From Pholiota molesta (lineage: Eukaryota; Basidiomycota; Agaricomycetes; Agaricales; Strophariaceae), in NCBI GenBank assembly GCA_014925825.1, contig JACGCK010000006.1:434001-498000 (forward strand): DNA of 64,000 nucleotides, written 5' to 3'. Position 1 is the first letter of the stretch. Each line of letters begins with the position of its first letter. Shown in pieces: positions 44,471 through 56,006 of the stretch. The position numbers were made by a program, and so were the translations under genes. Under the pieces are notes generated by a model. That model saw nothing but the letters and a program-made list of their open reading frames with translations. It had not been told where the DNA came from and did not search any database.

Positions 44471-46588
44471 ATGGTCATGCTAGGGTTCTTTTCTCAAGCA
44501 GTTCTGCTATTTACTGCCCTTCTCTGCCTTGCATATGCTCGCCTTTCTCGGAGTATCTCTTATTCAGGTGGCGTTCCGCGGGTTGGCAAATCTGGCCTCA
44601 TCGGCTACATCCAAACCGCGCTCAGGTGGACACTGGACACCGAAGCTCTGATTCTTGAAGGCAGGAGGGCGTTCTTGAGAAAGCCTTTTGTCATTCCCAC
44701 CTTTGCAAGTCGCCACTTCTCTAGAGATTGTCAATTGAGTAGATCTTATTGATGATGGTTTCGTCACAGTCGGGTCCCGTTTTTTTCCTGGGACCAGAAT
44801 ATCTTGAACGCCTAAGAGCCGGTCCAGATAGTATAGTGAGTAGAGAACTCTGTTCAACTATTTTTGCGCCTTCCCGATAACCGAAGCCACCTAGTTTAAT
44901 TCCAACCAAGCAGTCGATGAAGACCTCCAGCTACACTACACCATGGACAAGCACCAGGTGTCTGATACTTCCTATCAAGCGAAGGTTTTACGCACCGATG
45001 TTAATCGTTCTATTCCAACATACATTCCTGAGATATTAGATGAGTCTGTTTTGGCCATGAGCGAAACATTCAAACCTAATGAGAAACGTGAGCGCTGCCT
45101 CTCAATTTTGCCGACTAATGCTAATCAACTCTCTCAGAAACCGTCAGCATCCCTGTATTTGACACAATGACACACTTCATCGCGAGAATCAGCAATCGCG
45201 TGATTTTTGGAGAAGAGTTATGTAGGAATGAGAAGTTCCTCAACGCCGTTGTACGCTTTTCCGAAATGGTACCAGTTATGGCACCGTTCATTCAATGGAG
45301 TCCCCTGATCTTGCGCCCGTGAGTATACACCCACAAAATTCTGATGTCGCCGTTTATCCTTCTGATGCGATTCTTTTCTGTAGAATTGTTTATTTCTTCC
45401 TTGCCTCAGTATTGGGGGGAAAGAAAGAGCCCTTGAAATACCTGGTGCCGCATCTCAAGCAATATATGAAAGATCGAGAGAATATGGTCGAGAAACCAGT
45501 AAGTTACCACATTTTCATTTCATGGAACGCCGCCTTGAAACAAATTCGAAGCAACTTGTGTCCGAGTTTATCATCAAAAACGCACTACCCAAAGAACCTA
45601 TCGAAGGAATTGCGGTCCGATTGTTGAACATCAATTTTGCGAGCATACACACTTCGTACGGATTCGAGATAAAAAATCTATTGATGTCCATTAATATCTC
45701 ATGACATGCTTTCTTCCAGAGCTATATTTATTACTCAAGCGTTGTTCGAGATCGCGATGTTATCGCCGGAAGACATCGAAAGCATGCGGACAGAGATCAA
45801 GCAAGTCCTAGAGAAAGAAGGTGGCTGGACCAAAGACGCCATAGATAAAATGTACAAGGTCGACTCCGCTCTGCGTGAGGTTGGACGATATTATGGTCTT
45901 GTGCATTGTATGCTATTTCTCTTCGCTAGGTTATACTACGCTTACAATCCCTTAGCTACACTGAGTCGTGTCGCCACGCTTGGTTGCGATCTCGGGGACG
46001 GCACTCATGTTCCACCGGGGTTCCGTGTTGCAGTGGACATTAGGGCAATACATTTCGATCCTGATGTATATGAAGATCCAGATCGTTGTGACCTCTTCCG
46101 TTTCTCGAAAATGCGGGCCAAGGACGGCGCAGACTCAAAATATGGGTTTGCTATGGTTGATTCTAACGTACGTAGATGATGCGCTTTTCCTTTGTGAGGT
46201 TCTCACAGATCATACGGACAACTGACGCTGTTAAAACGATTCTACATATAGTACCTGCCATTCGGTGCCGGTGGGTCGAGATCCGATAATTCTCTATCTT
46301 GCCGCTAAAGTGTGTGTTGTGTTCGCAGGACGTCACGCTTGCGCTGGGAGGTTCTTCGCCGCTGTAAGTTCTGTTCGGACCGATTTTGTCCCTGCTTTCT
46401 CATGATACTAAGTTATGTCACTATAGATGGAGCTCAAGATAATGCTTGCTCACATTCTACTTGAATACGATTTTGGATACCAGCCTGGGATCACTCAACG
46501 CCCCAAGAACCTGATATTCAATGGTGCTATCATCCCAGATCCGAAGACCCACTTACTATTCAAGGCTAGGTCGAACAAGACACTCTGA
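44471..46588 (+). CDS. Cytochrome P450 monooxygenase (basidiomycete ent-kaurene-oxidase-like type)
   Basis: ER-anchored haem monooxygenase. MVMLGFFSQAVLLFTALLCL is the N-terminal membrane anchor. Following exons give SGPVFFLGPEYLERLRAGPD, DLQLHYTMDKHQVSDTSYQA, SRISNR-type segment FIARISNRVIFGEELCRN, a substrate-recognition/I-helix segment NINFASIHTS (Ala-Ser-Ile-His-Thr in place of the usual A-G-x-D/E-T), the K-helix E-x2-R (ALREVGRYYG), and the haem-binding loop FGAGRHACAGRFFA, split by an intron inside the Gly-Arg pair. The C-terminus ends ARSNKTL at 46588. Early exon borders (44690-44780) are not fully resolved. No terpene synthase or other biosynthetic gene lies next to it, so the substrate is unknown. 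Confidence 0.82.
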
Positions 46589-47117
46589 AGGTGTTAATTT
46601 CGTGGTATAACTTTTGCTGGATTGGGCGTATGCCCGAGCACAACCACATGCATACTAGGGTAAAGCAGTCAGCATTGTTCTGCCTGTGGATGTAGAACGT
46701 TGCTTGTGGCGTGCTTCGAAATTCTGAAAGCCCATGCTGTGGAACTTACATGGGTGCGACGTCGTCTTCGTTTCATTGGCAATTAGCAATATGTGTTAGT
46801 AGTACGTATGTGGATTATGAATGAGGAGGATTTCCTTTTTGTGTGTAAACAAGTGTGTAATCAATAAAGCTCTATTAGGTTTTTGGGATGCTGGGAATGT
46901 GAATGCGGATAGCTATGTGCAACGACAGGAAAAAAAGAGGGTAAGAGATGCTGTTAACTTACAACCAAGAGTGGATACGAGTTATGTACATGTCCTTTGA
47001 CGCTTATCAAATTCGTCGTAAGAAACCGTGATACCTGGGAGAGAGAAAAAATCCAAAAAAGAATGTGAAACGACATGGAAATATCCATTAAATTGTGGTG
47101 ACAAATGATTCTGGCCT
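46589..47117. other. Intergenic, 529 bp, convergent
   Basis: Between the stop codons of the P450 and the Pro/Ser-rich orphan. Should hold both terminators; nothing else seen. Confidence 0.4.
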
Positions 47118-50100
47118 TCATCGCAAGAGATCTAACTGCTGGTCGTTAGAGGGATAGCGGTACGCGACAAACTCCGCATCTTGTTGCACGAGCTCTTCAA
47201 GAGCTTTGCGGGAGGTAACTGACATCCGCGTGTTGGGGCCAGGGGCGTTAGAACTGAAGGTACTGTGGCGCGATACAGAAGTGGTATACCCGTTGGTAGT
47301 CGTGTCGTCTTGGACGTCATACGGTGAATAAGCCATGGCAGGGAACTGATGGACACTCTTTTCCTGCACGACCTCTTGCTCGCGTTTATCGCTCTTCTTG
47401 CCGAGAAACCAGAAAATCCGAACTTGCTTTTCGCTTTGTCGTCGAAGGGATGGGGGTGCCAGTGAGGAGGTCAAGCCGGCCCAGCGACTGTCGCGACGCC
47501 CCAAACTCATCATAGCGTGGCCCAAACGAGCGTGGAGAGTCAAAAGCGACGGGTTTGCTGGTCGGCATAGTTAAATTCGGTTTCGACGACATTCCACCGA
47601 AAGATTGTCGCCTGCTGTCCGTCGTCCTGAACGGCGCTTGCGGAGGAAGGAAGTCGTGGGCTGGGCCTGAGCCAGGAGGTAAAGTGCGATGGTCGTAGTA
47701 TGTCCGAGGTCGAAGATCAGAGGGTGTTATGCGGGCCGGCTGTTCGCCAGTAGGAATGGGAGGCAAGGACTTTTCACGAGAGAGAGGTCGTGCTGATCCG
47801 TTGGCTGCATTGGGGCTCAGGCTGTTGGATTTAGAAGTTGGAATTGGAGAGCTTGGGAGGCTGGGTATGCTCTGCGGGCGTAGTTGAGCTTCTGATTTAG
47901 TTGAATGAATAGATTTCTGTCGCGGCCGGACGACAACATCATCTTGCGAATCACCGTTTGTGTCGCCATTCGCGTTACGGCCGTCCGCGATTTCTATATC
48001 ACCAGACCGACGCAATGAGGCAGGGGACGGTAATAAACTTGAGGGAGCCGTAGGCGGCGACATACCAGGAGACCCAAATTTGGGAGATATGACAGTAGAA
48101 GGCAAGGAGGGAGTAGAAGCATGACGCATCCCACCCTCTCCAGGTCCTCGATTAACCAAATAGGACAGAGGTGGTGGTGGTGCCAATGGAAGGTCGTCTT
48201 CATTTCCTTCCGTCGCTTGGCGACATCGCGGTATTGGTCTTCCGCCTTGCCTGTGACAATACGCCAGATCTTCGCAAGACCGCCTTTCTTTTTCTTTGCC
48301 TTTTCATCACTTTTCTCAATAGCCTCATCAGGCTCAGCCTGAGGCCATATAATTTGGCTCCGGCGAGGCGTATTGAGGTCTATCGGAGACGTGGTATATC
48401 GACGAGACGCAGCGCCATTGGTTTCGCGCTGAAGGGCAACACTGTAGTACAATGATTGAGCAAGAGATAATAAACGAGAAGTGGAAATAAGGTAGAAACG
48501 TACTGCATGTCAACCATGCTGCCCGACATTCCTGAGGGAGCAAAGCTTTCCTGACTTCTCCATCCCGTACTGAGATTCTTCAGCCGAAGAACCTTGTTCG
48601 TCGAGGGGAAGCAGAGCCCATACTGTGTACATCTGAGAAGGATGCCTGCGAATATGCGCGAGGCAAATCGGCCCGATCCAGAGGAGCGGTTAGCACACTC
48701 GTTGGCCGCGCCGAGCTCGCCTGCGAGTATCTTGAGTAGGGCTTCAAACTGTTCTCTGCAAGCGGTCCGCCACTTTGTGCAGATATAATAGAGGTTACAT
48801 CCATCACAGAGCCTCGAGAAGATTTGCGCGCCCGTTTCTCTTCCTTCTTTCTGCGCTCCCGCGCTTCTCTTTCTTCCTTGCGCACATCGACGTGCTCGAC
48901 GATCATGCCATTTTCCAGGAGAGTTACTTCTCGGGAATTAGACCTGACATGACTGTGGTTCCATGTTGGCGAATGAGCCGACTGAGGAGGTTTGATGCGG
49001 ACACCACCAAGGTCGTCTGCAGGCGAGAAGCTACTGCCCATGTCATATGCAGACCGCCTTAATTGTGAATATGCATCCCGCATCCGATTGTCCAATTGCT
49101 TCGCTTCCTGCATAGCACGGGCATGTGCAAGGGCCTCAGCTTCCAAGAGTGTTCGCTGGGATTTGATATAGCTGTTCAATGTTTGTTGCCGCGAAGCAGG
49201 TTCACGGGGGTTCTAAAGAAGAGTAAGATAGTTTAACTTTATAAGATGCTTGTAGCGCTTACGATACTCAGCCATAATTTGACATTCTGTTCAGTCAATC
49301 GGCCGCCCTTGACTCGCGGACGCGATGAGTATCCACGACAACGCTGCTGGCTTCCTCCTCTGCTCTCTTTGTTTGAGCTCCTCGAAGAGAACGTCGCTGG
49401 CCCGTTCCCATACTCCCGGGGATGTAACGTCTACGTCGGCCATATCTTGATCGCGCATTGCACATTCAACGCACACTTCTTCCTGAGGGATGATGGGTGT
49501 ATACACCGGCTGTCCAGGATTTGGAGCGTTGTTTTGAACATATGTGGGGTGTTGAGCATAAGCACGAAGGTTGGGAGAAATGGGTGGATTATAAGCAGGC
49601 GAAGCGGACAAGGACATCATAGGAGAGAATTGGGTCGTCATAGCAGAACTTGTTCCCGCAGAATTTTTGCGGCGAGCTTGGCTTTCGCAGGGAGGAGGTA
49701 GGGGCATTTGTAGAAGTTCGGTCTTCGGCTATCATTCGTGAAGCTTGCATGGTGTCTCGTGGGCTACGAGGACCAAGGACGGTCTCCTGCACTGAGTCTG
49801 CGCCTGGAGCTCTCGTGTCGTTGGAGCTTCTTGAAGGGAGTTGGTTGTTGGTGTCGTCTAGGCTATACCGTTCGACGACGCGGCGGGCAGCGCCCGGGGG
49901 GAGGGCATACGAAACCGAGCTTCGAGGGGGCTCTTGCGATCGCTGATCAGGGGACATAGGGTCTGGGAGCGCCTATCATGCCGTGACGAAGACCGCTGGG
50001 GTCGTTGGGTGTCTGCCTGGCCGCGTTGGTCCGCTGCGCCCCATGCAAGAGAGAGGCGTGTGCTGTCACCCGCAGCGCGCGAAGTCTGCATATCTGCGTC

Positions 50101-50247
50101 GGCGGTCGCTTCGGGTCTGGCGTACTGCAAGTCTGTGCTTGAGTGTTCTCGCGAGCGGTCAGGGGGATTTGAGGGCTGGAATCTGTTGGCAGGCGAACGG
50201 CTAGAGACTGTGGGGTATCGGTTGTCATCAAAGTCGAAGTCATTCAT
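47118..50247 (-). CDS. Large Pro/Ser-rich basidiomycete orphan protein (frame broken several times)
   Basis: No family recognised. MNDFDFDDNRYPTVSSRSPA starts at 50247. The protein is mostly disordered (Ser/Pro/Arg-rich) with three ordered-looking parts: a C-x2-C-containing block EEVCVECAMRDQDMADVDVT followed by DVLFEELKQRE; a helical block EQNVKLWLSI-NPREPASRQQ-TLNSYIKSQRTLLEAEALAH with a Lys/Arg/Glu coiled coil (EEREARERRKKEEKRARKSS); and KKKGGLAKIWRIVTGKAEDQ. The C-terminus is MSVTSRKALEELVQQDAEFV ending QQLDLLR. At least seven one-base breaks occur (near 49966-49972, 49353-49362, 49334-49340, 48581-48587, 48202-48210, 47441-47447, 47400-47407), plus one larger mismatch near 49660. Because the same composition continues across each break, I treat it as one gene with sequence errors rather than a pseudogene. 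Confidence 0.68.
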
Positions 50248-50539
50248 GAGGGCGCGAGTGTAGAGAGGGTTCTTAGTGGGTCGTTCCTCCCTGGATGGAG
50301 CGCGGCTGCCATGGTGGTGGCGAGCAAGAAAGAGGGATTTGAAATAATATCAGGCTGGACGGTTGGGGCTGTCCCTGGCCGTCCGTCTCAAGTCGGTCAT
50401 TACTCTCACAGATCCTTACGGAACATGCCGTCTGCCAATTCACTTAATCACATTACTAAAAGCACTAAGTATCTACCCCTACTTACGATACCTGTCCCGC
50501 ACTAATGTCAGTATGGCTCCCCAGTGTTCGTGGGTCCAC

Positions 50540-51555
50540 TTACCAGAGCACGCCTTTTCGGCTTCGCCTCATCTTCCTCTGCAGCTGCAACATCCCATAA
50601 AGGAGCGCTTCCGCAGTGGGAGGACATCCAGGCACGTAGATATCAACCGGAACAATACCTTGAGAGAATCGTCAATCCAAAAGCGCGTCTTAAAGGCAAA
50701 ATCCACCCACGATCACAGCCACGAACTACTGAGTAAGAGTAGTGGTAGTATCCTCCTCCGTTGGCACAGGAGCCCATAGAGATCACCCAGCCTTGATATC
50801 AATCAGTAAGCAGTCCAGGCCATAAATAAGGCAGATAAGGGAAGCAACATACGGGGTTCCGGCATCTGGTCATAAACTTTTCGCAGAGCAGGTGCCATTT
50901 TGTTCGTCAGTGTCCCAGCCACAATCATGATATCGCTCTGACGAGGACTTGCTCGGAAAACAACACCGAGCCTATCCTGGTCATAACGAGCGGCAGCCAT
51001 GTGCATCATCTCTACTGCACAGCAAGCGAGGCCTGACAGGTTTCAAGGTCAAAATAGAAACAAGGCTATCCAAGTGTCCAGACTCACCGAAAGTCATCGG
51101 CCACATAGAGCCCTGTCGCGCCCAGTTAGTGACCTTGTCCAGCGTCGATAGGACATATTCTGCAGAGTCATTGAGACCAGCGCTTGTCGCCCAAGTTACA
51201 TGACAACTTTACCAGCTTTATTCTGAGGGGTCTCCAGACTAAGTTGCAAGGAGCCTGCTAAAGCCTTCCGGGTGATGGGCTCTGAGCTCTCGGTGGGCGC
51301 AGGCACAGAAGATGACTGCTGTTCAGCCTGCTGCGATGACTTCGATGTATGTAAGGAGCGGCATGCTGGGTTGAACGACAACGAGAATGTGAGATGGGAA
51401 CGCGGCGAAATTCGTGAAATGGCTGACCCTCGGGCCAATTTGGGAAGAGAACGCGGCTCTTCGTGCAGCATTTGTGGCTGTAGCATATAGTGAGTATATG
51501 GTGTGCTAAAAGGCGTCTGGCGGTAAATACCTGCAGATCTAAGAACGAAGGCCAT
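50540..51555 (-). CDS. NDUFS7: NADH:ubiquinone oxidoreductase 20 kDa (PSST/NuoB) subunit
   Basis: Complex I subunit that carries the terminal [4Fe-4S] cluster N2 next to the quinone site, in the mitochondrial inner membrane. MAFVLRSA starts at 51555; the N-terminal region is a mitochondrial presequence ([10 protein letters not shown]). The core begins [20 protein letters not shown], then [20 protein letters not shown] (the tandem Cys of N2), [60 protein letters not shown] (remaining N2 ligands) and the end [12 protein letters not shown] with TAA at 50540-50542. Core exons keep frame; within the presequence exon a one-base shift is needed between an Ala/Arg-rich start and SLHTS. Confidence 0.92.
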
Positions 51556-51968
51556 GGAGGAGAAGTGGATAGAGAGCAACGTCGAACCTGGCGTTGAGCT
51601 AACCCGACCTCCGCTATTGGCGCCAGGTCACGTGTTTGTCTCAACACAACATCTTTCGAGTCCACCAAAGGGAAACGATTGTCGAAATATGGTACGGTAC
51701 ACGTAGTCATTACAATGAGGTAGATATGCTAGGTATGGTTATAATACAAATCAAATGTATGCTATACAATGCCAAAGATGAGGTTTTAAACCCCAGAAGA
51801 AAAAATAACCATGGAGATGCTGGAAACAGGAGAAAGTTAAAAATCTAGAATAAGATGTGCCAAAACTATCCAGTGATAAAAAATCTAGAGAAAATGGGAT
51901 GATATGCTAGAAAAAGATCAAGAAGTGGAAAGAAAGGAAAGTGATGTCCGTTGTCTTTCACAACATCT
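51556..51968. other. Intergenic, 413 bp
   Basis: Between the NDUFS7 start and the kinase stop, both minus strand; no gene seen. Confidence 0.4.
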
Positions 51969-53685
51969 TCAAGGAAGCTCGGCTTCACAATTCATTGCTA
52001 GCCAAGGATGCGCCTTGATTTCAGCAATAGTCGCGCGTGTCTCGGGATTTGGATCCAGACATTTCTGCATGAGATCCATCGCCAGGTCCGATATTTTCCC
52101 CCCACTTTCTCGGAGATGAAGATGCGGCCGTCTACTGCATCGCGTGCGGTAGGAAACGGAGAAATGCCGGCGAGCAAATAAGAGAGTAAAACTCCAAGTG
52201 TCCACACCTCCGCCGGCGGAGCCTGGTAACTCTTCTTAAGGAGAATCTCAGAGGAGGCATAGGCCGCTGTGCCGTAGAACATCTTATACTGCGGCCGAGG
52301 TTCAGCAGGATTGACAGCCGTGGCACTCCCGAAATCAATGAGTTTGATCTGCCGTGATTGTCAGCATGAATTTTTTTAATAAATTTGATTGTCGTAGTAG
52401 GCACACCTTCAAATTTTTGTCAATCACCAGGTTTTCATCCTTGATATCGCGGTGGGTGATACCATGAGAATCAAGGTAATGCACAGCATCGACGACTTGA
52501 GCAAACACGTAGCGGGCCTGCATTTCGGTCAACCTCTTATCCTCCGACTGTTCAATGCATTCGAACAGGTCATGAGAAGGTCGACGTGATATTTCTGGCT
52601 TGGAAAGAGAGAGACTCGAATGAAGTAACTTTGGAATTTCTTCATCCGGGGCAGTTTTTGAGCCACTCAGCCCAAGTTCAACATGAGGTCGAATAGTGGC
52701 AAACATATGAGGCGGTGTGCTGGGTTCAGACTGTGGTAAAGACACTTCCGAGGCAGATGGTGACAAGGCCGGTGTGGATGTTGAAGAGGCTGGACGAGAC
52801 AGGCAAGGGGGCTGGATGCTGCTCAACTTATGTGACTTATTCCATGGAGAGCCATGTAGTTCTTGGACCTATTCAACGCGTATGGGGATTTGATAGCTGC
52901 GGAGAAAAGAGCCAACGCACCAAATAAAAATATAGACTGTCCTCAAACAAGTCCAGGCATTTCACGATGTTTTCGTGATTTATATAACTTAATAAAACCA
53001 CCTCCGTAGGGAGCCGTCCGAAAACTTCGTCTTCCATCCAAGCATGGTCTGGAACTTTATCCTTGATGATAAATTTCACCGCGACTTCATGCCCCTCAAT
53101 GCGGTGGTAGGCCGTCATAACAAAGCCATACCCGCCCGAGCCAAGTTCGTCCTCCAATTGGTATGTGGAAACAAAATGAGCATTCAATTGGTGCCGGGGC
53201 GGAAACTGAGCAGAATGCAGGCGGGCTTCTGGGTTATAGGGGGGGCGGGATGGCGCAGGTTCTGTGGGGGAGTCGAACAGGAGCTCGAGCTGGTTGGATG
53301 ACTGCATGTCTCTGGTACTCGCCGCGGTGGAGAGAGAAGAAAAAAAGGACCCTGGTTGCCAGCTGGCAGATCGCCCATCACGTTCCACGCCCATGGACAA
53401 CGGCGGGAGACATTTGGCACTATGCCAGGTGCCAGAACTCGGCAGGTTCCTGAGACGAGGGAGGCCCTCAGAAAAGGCGCTTGGAGAGTCAGCCTCCCCG
53501 GTATCCATTGGACGCGAAAGAGAGTGGTGAGGGAGTTTACAGGTGTGAGGGTCGCAAATGTGGACCCTGGGCGGCATGTTTAAATTAGCGCGCTCGTCGC
53601 AAGGTAATGATGACGAAAGGGGCGATGCTGGATGGGGCGATTCGGAGTTTTGGGGTAAGGGGGGATGTGCGGGAGCGGTGAGCAT
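51969..53685 (-). CDS. Serine/threonine protein kinase (PASK/CAMK-like)
   Basis: MLTAPAHPPLPQNSESPHPA opens a Pro/Ser-rich head of about 170 residues (an alternative start is MPPRVHICDPHTCK at 53577). Kinase lobes: glycine loop ELGSGGYGFV, VAIK-type Lys in HEVAVKFIIKDKVPDHAW, LPTEVVLLSYINHENIVKCL, an unusual Ser/Thr/Pro-rich insert of about 100 residues (LSPSASEVSLPQSEPSTPP), the catalytic loop HGITHRDIKDENLVIDKNL, VKLIDFGSATAVNP (DFG), then FYGTAAYASSEILLKKSYQA (activation segment/APE-like ASSE). Lobe end: CLDPNPETRATIAEIKAHPW. HRDIKDEN plus LIDFGSA is typical of PAS kinases and relatives; no PAS domain is visible. One base is missing in the G/A run at 52091-52107 before ISDLAMDLMQKC. Confidence 0.86.
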
Positions 53686-53863
53686 CTAATCAAAGGGCAA
53701 GTGAAACAAGCAAAACATGCAAGGGAGTAGAAGAGATATTAGAGACAAGAAAGTTGAAAACAGAGAGCCTGGAGCAAGTCATGCTTGTGAAATATCGATC
53801 AACGGAACGGGTCCATTTCGGGAACTGTCTACCATCGATCACACACACTTGGCTACTGCTATT

Positions 53864-55653
53864 TTACTCGGTCGCATCTGCAAGAGACCACATATAGTAA
53901 ACACCTGCAGACGGGCGGTTTCGGAACAGGTCAGTAGCGTTGCGGTACCCATCAGAGGTTACGGGCTTCCTACCAATGCTCCGATACGGCGCCCAGCATT
54001 CCGTCAATGCTGCCATCTCAGGCGGCGTTAGGAATGCCCCTCTATTATCAGACAGGTGAGCACATACATGGTGACACCAGAAGATCTAGACCTACTTGAT
54101 TTTGTTCTTTCCAGACAATCTGCTTTTGAGTAGGGCCACGTCTATTCCAGATGGCAGAGGAACAACATTCTTGCCTGCACTTGGGGCTTCTTTGTTCAAT
54201 GTTTTCTTAATCGATGGTGTGAAAGTCGGTGGTAAAGAGGGAAGGTCTTCCGTTGCAGCTGAAGTTTCACCTGGGGGAACGGACGATTCCCCAGCATCTG
54301 CATCATTCGCGTTGATATCAGCCAGACTCGGCAATTCATCTGCATTGGCTGCTGATTTTCCTTTCTTCTTCTTCGCGGCAGCAGCACCTCCAATTTTCTC
54401 AGGAGAAATGCTATAAGAGTGATCCGGGGAATGTAGCGATAAGAACCAGCGAACTATGCCTCGTTGAATGCCCAAATCACCTGTACAAATGTCAATAACC
54501 AAGGCTAGTATTGAATAAAAAGCTATTGACCAACTGGCAAGATATCAGGACGCCGTAGAGAAAATATGGCGAACATATCCACTGCAATTATGAATCAGTC
54601 AAAGTGCGCACGATTCACACCAGCACAATTACCAGTCCACTGTCACAATATGATTTAGTACTCAAATTTAGCCAGTATCATTTGACGCTTACTCTTCCAA
54701 TACCCCGCACTTCAATTAACATTTGTGCGAGTTCCTCGTCGTTGGCTTTCAGAAGCTTCTCTGTCGACAGACGGCCATCCGCAAATCTAGCCGCAAGGTC
54801 CTGAACTAGATAAGAGTACACACATAAAAATCAGATTCGGCTTTACATTATCACCAATAAATGCTTACTGTATTCCGCTTTGCGACCGCTGAGACCTGCA
54901 GTTCTCAGAACAGTGACTTCCGTGGAAGCGACTTGATGTGGACTTGGAAAAAACGTTACGGACTTCCGCCTTAAATCCAGATTCGCTTGAGCTCTTCAGA
55001 CAACGAGTATAAAATGACGCACTCTTCATCAGTGGGGTTCTCGGGAATAGATGGATCGTAGAGCCTAATAAATTTGTGAGTGATTGAACGAGCTGCCAAC
55101 CAAGAAATTTGTTGTCCACTGAGAACATGATAACGTCAGGCGAAATATTAATGAATCCAATTTTCTTACAGGATAGAGGTCGCAAGAGCGCTGATTCCAG
55201 TGTGTCAAGACCAATATTCCTGGAGGCGATTACATTCACTTACCGGAAGGGGTGCACCTGTTCAAGATGCTCGAACGGCTTGCATTTCATTTGGGTGAAC
55301 AAATCTTCAAATCGATGATCGACTTCAATGAGATGTTTCTTTGCTTCTTCAAAGTCGAACGAGAGAACAGCTGGTACAAAGTCATCTTCCGTATTTCCTA
55401 TTGCATTAGAAGTGATGGAGGTTGTTGCCACTATTATCTGAGGCTCAGGGCCGTTACTTAGAGGGACAGAGCCTTGATTTGCTATCTTCTGAGTTTCTCT
55501 GACCAGTGGGGCGTCTGATTTCCTCTTGCGGGGAGCCCTAGTCTTAGGTGTTGGAGTTGCAATCGCCGTTTGCGGGGTTGGCATAGGATTCGTATCTGAG
55601 ATAGCATTCTCACTTGCGGCGGCTCGCGTCGCTGATCGTCTAATGGCAGGCAT
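53864..55653 (-). CDS. MAG1: DNA-3-methyladenine glycosylase (HhH-GPD family)
   Basis: Base-excision repair enzyme that removes alkylated purines. MPAIRRSATRAAASENAISD begins a basic, probably disordered nuclear head. Core: VDHRFEDLFTQMKCKPFEHL, LTSSILGQQISWLAARSITH, FPSPHQVASTEVTVLRTAGL, LADGRLSTEKLLKANDEELA, the helix-hairpin-helix EVRGIGR-WT-VDMFAIFSL and the catalytic segment DILPVGDLGIQRGIVRWF (Asp in VGD). A 7-nt exon (54633-54639) encodes W-T and the first base of V. Between the catalytic segment and the last helix lies a 90-residue Lys/Ser/Asp-rich insert. The last exons encode FLTPPEMAALTECWAPYRSI and GVYYMWSLADATE, stop at 53864. One intron near 55000 is only approximately placed. 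Confidence 0.88.
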
Positions 55654-56006
55654 CGTCCAAACAGATTGTGAGATGTAGCGAAGTCGGGGAAAATATGCCA
55701 GTGTTCTTTCGATGTGATGGGCTGGGGCTAACAGAACAAGTTCAAGTTGAATATTTGGATGTTTGAACTATGCCAAAAGAACACGTTGGTAAGCACCATC
55801 CTGTACCGAGTACCGACGTCCCTGACAGAAGATGAGTCAAGCACATTCCGAGAACCTCCAAAGGCATTAGATAAGATAAGCATCAATGTCATCATCATAG
55901 TACCTGCCACTGCGCAATCTCGGATAGGTCTGGGTCTGTCATGAGGAGCTAAGTTCATCCTCTCGACATATCTTCAGTCAGTCAATCTGCCTAAACTATA
56001 ACGACA
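55654..56006. promoter_or_regulatory. Divergent intergenic region, 353 bp
   Basis: Between the glycosylase start (minus) and the I9 inhibitor start (plus); must contain both promoters. No other feature. Confidence 0.4.

Noticed and set aside
50524..50736. Plus-strand 70-residue frame that resembles a small mitochondrial protein
   Set aside because: It lies antisense to the last exons of NDUFS7 ([24 protein letters not shown]), which are certain; the frame is a shadow and has no ATG at its start.
277..52107. Programmed frameshifting as the cause of all frame breaks
   Set aside because: Sites share no slippery heptamer or 3' structure and occur several times in one gene; sequence error is simpler.
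53717..54031. Plus-strand 104-residue frame between kinase and glycosylase
   Set aside because: The opposite strand encodes the last two exons of the DNA glycosylase (FLTPPEMAALTECW, GVYYMWSLADATE).
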